64,000 bases of DNA, from assembly GCF_047314965.1 (NCBI RefSeq), contig NZ_JBLBVK010000054.1, positions 62,001-126,000 of the forward strand. Direction: 5' to 3'. The notes under the pieces are model-generated. The model made no database searches and was not told the origin of the DNA. It saw only the letters and a list, made by a program, of their open reading frames with translations. The position numbers were made by a program, and so were the translations under genes. Shown here piece by piece: positions 60,029 to 64,000 of the stretch (position 1 is its first letter; every line of letters begins with the position of its first letter). The stretch is from JAVJUV01 sp047314965. Its GTDB lineage: Bacteria > Pseudomonadota > Alphaproteobacteria > Rhodobacterales > Rhodobacteraceae.

Positions 60029-60594
60029 GACAGTTCCTTTCAGTAATTTCGTTGCTGGCACTCGCCGCATGTGGCGGTGGCGGTGACATTGGCACTGGGG
60101 CGCTGAAAGCCGAAAAATTGGGGCGTGTTTCTGGCCCGGGTGAATGCGGCGTGGAAAACGCATATCGCGTTTCCCAGGCAGGAGGGATCAGGCTCTCGCA
60201 ACCAGCCACGCTTTCACGAGAGGCTGCACAGCGGTTGGATGCATGGCTTCGAAGAGAAGCCATTCCGGCCATTGGGCGCAAAGGCGGCGGCCTGGTCGAA
60301 ATTCGTGTCGCGTCACATTATGCCTGCCGTACTCGCAATAGCCGCCCCGGAGCGCGACTTTCAGAGCACGCAAAAGGAAATGCGATCGACATCTCCGCGT
60401 TTGTGCTTGCAGACGGCACCCGTCTTACGGTTCTAGATGATTGGAACGGGCGCAACAGTCGGCTTATGAAACGACTTCACGCATCGGCCTGCGGTCCCTT
60501 TGGTACAGTTCTGGGACCAAACTCCGACCGCCATCACAGAGATCATTTTCACTTTGATATTGCCGATCACCGGTCTGGTGCATACTGTCGCTGA
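60025..60594 (+). CDS. Extensin-like lipoprotein (zinc peptidase fold)
   Basis: A 189-residue predicted lipoprotein. MRQFLSVISLLALAACGGGG is the signal with lipobox Cys. The domain has ISLSQPATLSREAAQRLDAWL-type sequence and then VASHYACRTRNSRPGARLSEHAKGNAIDISAFVLADG, the HxxxAxD signature of the extensin-like/DUF882 M15-like family. DRHHRDHFHFDIADHRSGAYCR contains the last metal ligands. It is likely a periplasmic peptidoglycan hydrolase or a degenerate one. Its stop codon is part of an 11-bp inverted repeat shared with the convergent gene. Confidence 0.82.
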   Translation: MRQFLSVISLLALAACGGGGDIGTGALKAEKLGRVSGPGECGVENAYRVSQAGGIRLSQPATLSREAAQRLDAWLRREAIPAIGRKGGGLVEIRVASHYACRTRNSRPGARLSEHAKGNAIDISAFVLADGTRLTVLDDWNGRNSRLMKRLHASACGPFGTVLGPNSDRHHRDHFHFDIADHRSGAYCR

Positions 60595-60614
60595 CTTGGT
60601 ACCCCAAGTCAGCG
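60589..60614. repeat. Inverted repeat over two convergent stop codons
   Basis: CGCTGACTTGG (60589-60599) and CCAAGTCAGCG (60604-60614) are perfect 11-bp inverted arms with a 4-base loop. The left arm contains the CGC-TGA end of the extensin-like gene, and the right arm on the minus strand contains the identical CGC-TGA end of the DUF2125 gene. It may act as a shared RNA 3' hairpin. There is no T-run. Confidence 0.6.
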
Positions 60615-61610
60615 GATCACAATGCGCGGTGCCGGGCCGAGAGGTATTGGACCCAAAGTGATCAAGCCTCTCCGAAAAGTTAGAGGCGCGTCGAGAGTTT
60701 CAGGAGAACCCTCGAGGGAAGCCATAACTTCAAGCGTGCGCTCGAGCACCGGCAGAAATGAACTGGCAACCAAGCCGGTACCAACGGCCATCTCCAACAA
60801 TCTCCGCCACTCGACAGCCTTAACGGTAATCCGGCCTTCGGGAACACCATACTCATCAACCAATAGATCACCGGCAGCCCGAAAGGTGATGCTTCCCCAT
60901 GAAGCCGACAGATCATCGAGATCGATCGACGTGACTTGCGGACGAGACTGCTCAATCGCGAAGCGATCCCAAGGCGCGGTAAAGCGCAGCGAAGCGTCAA
61001 GACGCATTGCATCAATGGTCGACGGTAGGACACCAGCGGGATCGAGACGGTCTCGGGTTTCGCGCGAAGGAGTGAGTCTCAAGATTTCCGCGCCGATACG
61101 ATAGCCATTTTCTGCTGCCGCGTCGGCTTCGGCTGCAAATCTCCCTTCAGCAAGTCCCACTTCCCATCCCAGAGATGAAGAAACCAACAGGCGGTCGATA
61201 ACGAACACCGCTCGATTCAGCGGAAGAGTGCTTTGGGGTTCGAGGAAAAGCGAGCCTTGAGCCTTCTCATGCGATATCGTCATCGTTTGAAGAGGGGTTG
61301 AAAACAGGTGTCGTTCCGGAAGGACGGCGATCAACTGGTGTGGCTTGTAGGCAAGCGAGAGAAACTGCACAAATGGTGCAGACCACGCAACGCCAGTTGC
61401 CGGGTCCGCCATCGTCACTTCGCTCAGAGTGGTATCGAAGCGGTTCGGAAAACCCCGAACTTTAAGGTCGGCCACATCGGCAGCCCAACCTTGAGCGCGG
61501 CGTTGCTCAATCCAGCCTTGCAATTGATTCTCATAGAAAACCGATCCAGCCGCCCAAAGGCCCATCCAGACCCCTGCGACGATCAATATCCAAACGATCA
61601 GCCTGTTCAT
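60609..61610 (-). CDS. DUF2125 membrane protein
   Basis: A 333-residue protein with one N-terminal helix (MNRLIVWILIVAGVWMGLWAAGSVFYE). The rest is beta-rich and periplasmic, with WAADVADLKVRGFPNRFDTTLSEVTMADP, LSLAYKPHQLIAVLPE and HLFSTPLQTMTIS, a recognised DUF2125 pattern. The fold resembles AsmA-like lipid-transfer beta structures, but function is unknown. It shares its stop-codon hairpin with the extensin-like gene. Confidence 0.8.
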   Translation of the reverse strand: MNRLIVWILIVAGVWMGLWAAGSVFYENQLQGWIEQRRAQGWAADVADLKVRGFPNRFDTTLSEVTMADPATGVAWSAPFVQFLSLAYKPHQLIAVLPERHLFSTPLQTMTISHEKAQGSLFLEPQSTLPLNRAVFVIDRLLVSSSLGWEVGLAEGRFAAEADAAAENGYRIGAEILRLTPSRETRDRLDPAGVLPSTIDAMRLDASLRFTAPWDRFAIEQSRPQVTSIDLDDLSASWGSITFRAAGDLLVDEYGVPEGRITVKAVEWRRLLEMAVGTGLVASSFLPVLERTLEVMASLEGSPETLDAPLTFRRGLITLGPIPLGPAPRIVIR

Positions 61611-61651
61611 TCTCTCTTTTCCCCGTCCTGCACCCCTGATTTAAGGCTCGC

Positions 61652-62209
61652 ATGGATGCAGGACCAGACATAACCACGCGCCCCCTTTGGATCTTTGGAT
61701 ACGGATCGTTGATCTGGAACCCCGGCTTTCCGGTTGTTGAAAGACGGCTTGCGACCCTTGAGGGCTACACGCGAAGTTTTTGCATGTCCTCAATCCATCA
61801 TCGAGGCACGACGGAGCATCCAGGGTTGGTACTCGCGCTAGATCCCCGTCCCGGTTCATTTTGCAGGGGACTGGGATTTCGGGTGCCCGATGAAGAAACC
61901 GACGACACAGTCGCATATCTCAGGGACCGTGAATTGATCTCCTCAGCCTATGTCGAACGCTTCTTGCCCCTTAAACTGGATGGAGGGCTTCGCGTAACCG
62001 CGTTGGCCTATGTTGTTGACACCGCACATGAGCAATATGTCGCTGGCCTGACTCTGGAAGAACAAGCCCGCATAATATCCACCGCAGTAGGCGGGCGGGG
62101 TCCGAATTCCGAGTATCTCTGGAATACGGCGCGACATCTCGAAGAATTGGGAATTGCGGACGCTGATCTCAGTTGGTTGGCAAACCGAGTCGAAGAGTTG
62201 AAACGTTGA
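61652..62209 (+). CDS. chaC: Gamma-glutamylcyclotransferase (ChaC family)
   Basis: A 185-residue protein. The N-terminal WIFGYGSLIWNPGFP is the ChaC hallmark (FGYGSLIW). RVTALAYVVDTAHEQYVAGLTLEEQARIISTAVGGRGPNSEYLWNT follows, with the catalytic Glu expected in the first half. ChaC enzymes cleave glutathione to 5-oxoproline and Cys-Gly. It lies divergent from the DUF2125 gene and 86 bases upstream of the ExbB-like gene. Confidence 0.9.
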   Translation: MDAGPDITTRPLWIFGYGSLIWNPGFPVVERRLATLEGYTRSFCMSSIHHRGTTEHPGLVLALDPRPGSFCRGLGFRVPDEETDDTVAYLRDRELISSAYVERFLPLKLDGGLRVTALAYVVDTAHEQYVAGLTLEEQARIISTAVGGRGPNSEYLWNTARHLEELGIADADLSWLANRVEELKR

Positions 62210-62295
62210 TAATCCTTGCCTCATTGCGGTTGGCAGCGCCTTAACGATTGCCTACACTTGCTCCGAACGAAAACACCTACAGGACCGGGCCCGTC

Positions 62296-63468
62296 ATGGA
62301 CCAACCGGATCGCGAGGCCGAGCGGCATTTTACACAGCCATATCGTCAGATCTTGACGATGGTCATAGTTTTGGGGCTGGTCGGCTTCGGCGCCTATATT
62401 GCCTACCCACAGGTAGCACCTGTCTTCCTGGCAAACCCTTGGCTTAACGGCTTTATCGGATTTGTCTTTGTCATCGGCGTCCTTGCCTGTTTCTGGCAAG
62501 TATTTCAGTTGGTGTCCTCGGTCAGTTGGATCGTCGGGTTCGCGTCGGATCGGCCTGGCCACCAGTTCACGAAAGCGCCGCGGCTTCTGGCATCTCTTGC
62601 AGCGCTCCTGCGAAAGCGAGGAGCGCGCACTCAACTTGGGGCGACGTCTTCCCGTTCCATCCTCGACTCCGTCGCGACGCGGATAGAAGAAGCGCGTGAT
62701 ATTACTCGTTACATCGTCAACCTGCTGATTTTCCTTGGCCTGCTGGGAACCTTTTACGGGCTGGCCACCACTGTACCGGCCGTCGTCGACACGATACGCA
62801 GTCTCGCCCCACAAGAGGGGGACAGTGGCGTCGAAGTTTTCGAGCGCCTCATGGGCGGACTTGAGAAACAACTTGGTGGCATGGGTGTGGCATTTGCCTC
62901 ATCGCTGTTGGGGCTGGCCGGATCGCTTGTTGTCGGCCTCTTGGAGCTTTTCGCAAGCCACGGACAGAACCGGTTCTACCGAGAACTGGAAGATTGGCTT
63001 TCGACTATCACGCGGCTTGGTTTCACCGGCGAAGAAGGCGCGAGCGCCGATCATGGCGCTATTGCTCAGCTTGCCGAACACATGGCGGAGAGACTGGATC
63101 AGATGCAGTCGTTCTACGCAGAAGCCACCGAACGACAAGCCTCGGCTGAAGACAGGATTGGGATGTTGGCCGGTGCGATTTCTCGTCTGGCAGAGCGACT
63201 GGATACCGGTAGCGAGACCAGTTCATTGATTGAAAGCCAATCGCGACTTGCTGAAGCTATGGAGAAATTTGCGTCCGAAGGAGCAGGTCAATTCGATGCA
63301 GAAAGCAGAATGCGCCTTCGATCCATGGATGTGCAGATGCTTCGCATTCTCGAAGAGATTTCCGCCGGTCGGCAAGAAAGCATGGGTGAGATCAGAGCGG
63401 ACCTCGCCAACCTAAACAACACATTAAGGCAGTTCGGCCGCAGCCGTATCTCAGGCGATGGGTCCTAA
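62296..63468 (+). CDS. MotA/TolQ/ExbB-like proton channel protein
   Basis: A 390-residue protein. Three transmembrane helices are visible: about 20-37, 44-66 and 145-165, plus a further one near 190-215. VNLLIFLGLLGTFYGLATTVPAV and GGMGVAFASSLLGLAGSLVVGLLELF are the conserved channel helices of the MotA/TolQ/ExbB superfamily. The C-terminal 130 residues are a coiled coil (AERLDQMQSFYAEATERQASAEDRI). It probably pairs with the product of the next gene to form a proton-driven motor on the inner membrane. The ATG at 62296 has a weak AGGA upstream. Confidence 0.82.
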   Translation: MDQPDREAERHFTQPYRQILTMVIVLGLVGFGAYIAYPQVAPVFLANPWLNGFIGFVFVIGVLACFWQVFQLVSSVSWIVGFASDRPGHQFTKAPRLLASLAALLRKRGARTQLGATSSRSILDSVATRIEEARDITRYIVNLLIFLGLLGTFYGLATTVPAVVDTIRSLAPQEGDSGVEVFERLMGGLEKQLGGMGVAFASSLLGLAGSLVVGLLELFASHGQNRFYRELEDWLSTITRLGFTGEEGASADHGAIAQLAEHMAERLDQMQSFYAEATERQASAEDRIGMLAGAISRLAERLDTGSETSSLIESQSRLAEAMEKFASEGAGQFDAESRMRLRSMDVQMLRILEEISAGRQESMGEIRADLANLNNTLRQFGRSRISGDGS

Positions 63469-63471
63469 ACC

Positions 63472-64000
63472 ATGGCGCTAACGCGCAAATCGCAGCGAAT
63501 GTCGGCCTCAATCTGGCCGGGCTTTGTGGATGCGATGACGGCGCTTCTACTTGTCCTGATGTTTGTTCTCACGATCTTTATGGTCGTTCAGGCCGTGCAG
63601 CGGGATACCATCAGCGGGCAGGAATCCGAGCTGGATCAATTGGCCGCCGAGGTGACAAGCTTGAGCCAGGCTCTTGGCCTGTCTCAGCAACGAACGGCTC
63701 AACTCGAGGACAACTTGGAAAGCCTTCGGGCGGATAGCGATCGTCAAACAGCATTGATCGCCAACCTTACAGGCCAGTTGGACGCACAAGCCCGAACACT
63801 TGCAGAGCGTGATGCGGCTATTGCCAGCTTCGAAGAACAAGTGGCTTCACTCCTCGCACAACGTGACGAAGCCATCGCAAAGGGCGAGCGCCTGACAGCT
63901 GAAGTCGCCGAACTGGAAGACGCCAGACGCACGCTAATCACCGAGCAAGAAGCGATGCAACTTGCCTTGGCTCGAGCCCGTAATGAGATTGATGCGCAAG
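63472..64000 (+). CDS. MotB-like partner protein (partial, cut by window end)
   Basis: The frame starts MALTRKSQRMSASIWPGFVD and is open to the window end at codon 176. One transmembrane helix is present (AMTALLLVLMFVLTIFMVV, about residues 21-40), with Asp20 and Met just before it, like the proton-carrying Asp of MotB. A long coiled coil follows (LDQLAAEVTSLSQALGLSQQ onwards). An OmpA-like peptidoglycan-binding domain is expected beyond the window but is not seen. It starts 3 bases after the stop of the channel gene. The pair resembles MotAB/ExbBD/ZorAB stators. Confidence 0.75.
   Translation, partial: MALTRKSQRMSASIWPGFVDAMTALLLVLMFVLTIFMVVQAVQRDTISGQESELDQLAAEVTSLSQALGLSQQRTAQLEDNLESLRADSDRQTALIANLTGQLDAQARTLAERDAAIASFEEQVASLLAQRDEAIAKGERLTAEVAELEDARRTLITEQEAMQLALARARNEIDAQ

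Noticed and set aside
62296..64000. Zorya defence system
   Set aside because: The pair has the ZorA/ZorB shape, but no helicase or nuclease gene is visible and neighbours are housekeeping. Not claimed; reported only as a finding to check.

Overview
The window is chromosomal DNA from a GC-rich alphaproteobacterium, most likely a member of the Rhodobacteraceae (Roseobacter group). The grounds are: a GTTC-N7-GTTC LexA box, an F1-ATPase zeta subunit (DUF1476) gene, DUF1127 genes with CcsR-type CCTCCTCCC small RNAs, AA_synth/DUF1185, DUF2125, DUF2927 and DUF4169 families, and a NtrC-class regulator without GAFTGA. Most of the window is ordinary core genome. No insertion sequence, prophage, CRISPR array, tRNA or 5S/16S/23S rRNA gene was seen.

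Layout. 1-9.8 kb: rpmG, a TerB-like protein, rnpB (RNase P RNA), a cell-wall amidase and a lipoprotein, gatA-gatC, several small enzymes, tadA and an RluB-type pseudouridine synthase. 9.9-17.4 kb: a run of same-strand envelope genes (small membrane protein, XpaC, TelA, DUF2927 lipoprotein, SPFH-GYF protein, cytochrome b561, CAP-domain protein, zinc-ribbon membrane protein). The TelA part resembles membrane-stress modules but is not a named system. 17.4-27.3 kb: hsp20, a sugar kinase with dtd, a Kdo synthesis and transfer cluster (kdsB-kdsA-kdsD-waaA, minus strand), an enolase-superfamily dehydratase, rlmE, a lytic transglycosylase and gap.

28-33.4 kb is the most unusual block. Two translationally coupled, membrane-anchored BTAD/SARP-like regulators are preceded by a dense cluster of TGAC/GTCA motifs that includes a perfect 11-bp tandem repeat. 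They are followed by a secreted-type SGNH hydrolase with RTX repeats. 34.8-35.35 kb holds a DUF1127 gene followed by three tandem CcsR-like small RNAs with loops that can pair with Shine-Dalgarno sequences, ending in a strong terminator. At 36.5 kb a perfect SOS box drives, apparently without a leader, an orphan C-terminal OB-fold of DnaE2.

37.7-46.4 kb: fumC with two small genes, a cytochrome P450 overlapping a membrane alpha/beta hydrolase, ccdA, tusA, and RNase E with a long leader. 46.5-53.2 kb: a HAD phosphatase with dctD-dctB, then purQ, purS and purC with a foreign-looking reverse-strand SDR gene between purS and purQ. 53.5-64 kb: the ATPase inhibitor subunit, a second DUF1127-like gene, coaD, a CBS protein, a LysR regulator divergent from mmsA, hisC-tyrC with an extensin-like lipoprotein, DUF2125, chaC, and a MotA/ExbB-like plus MotB-like pair cut by the window end.

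All calls come from reading the sequence and the translated proteins. No database search was run, so family names are from recognised motifs and remembered family features.
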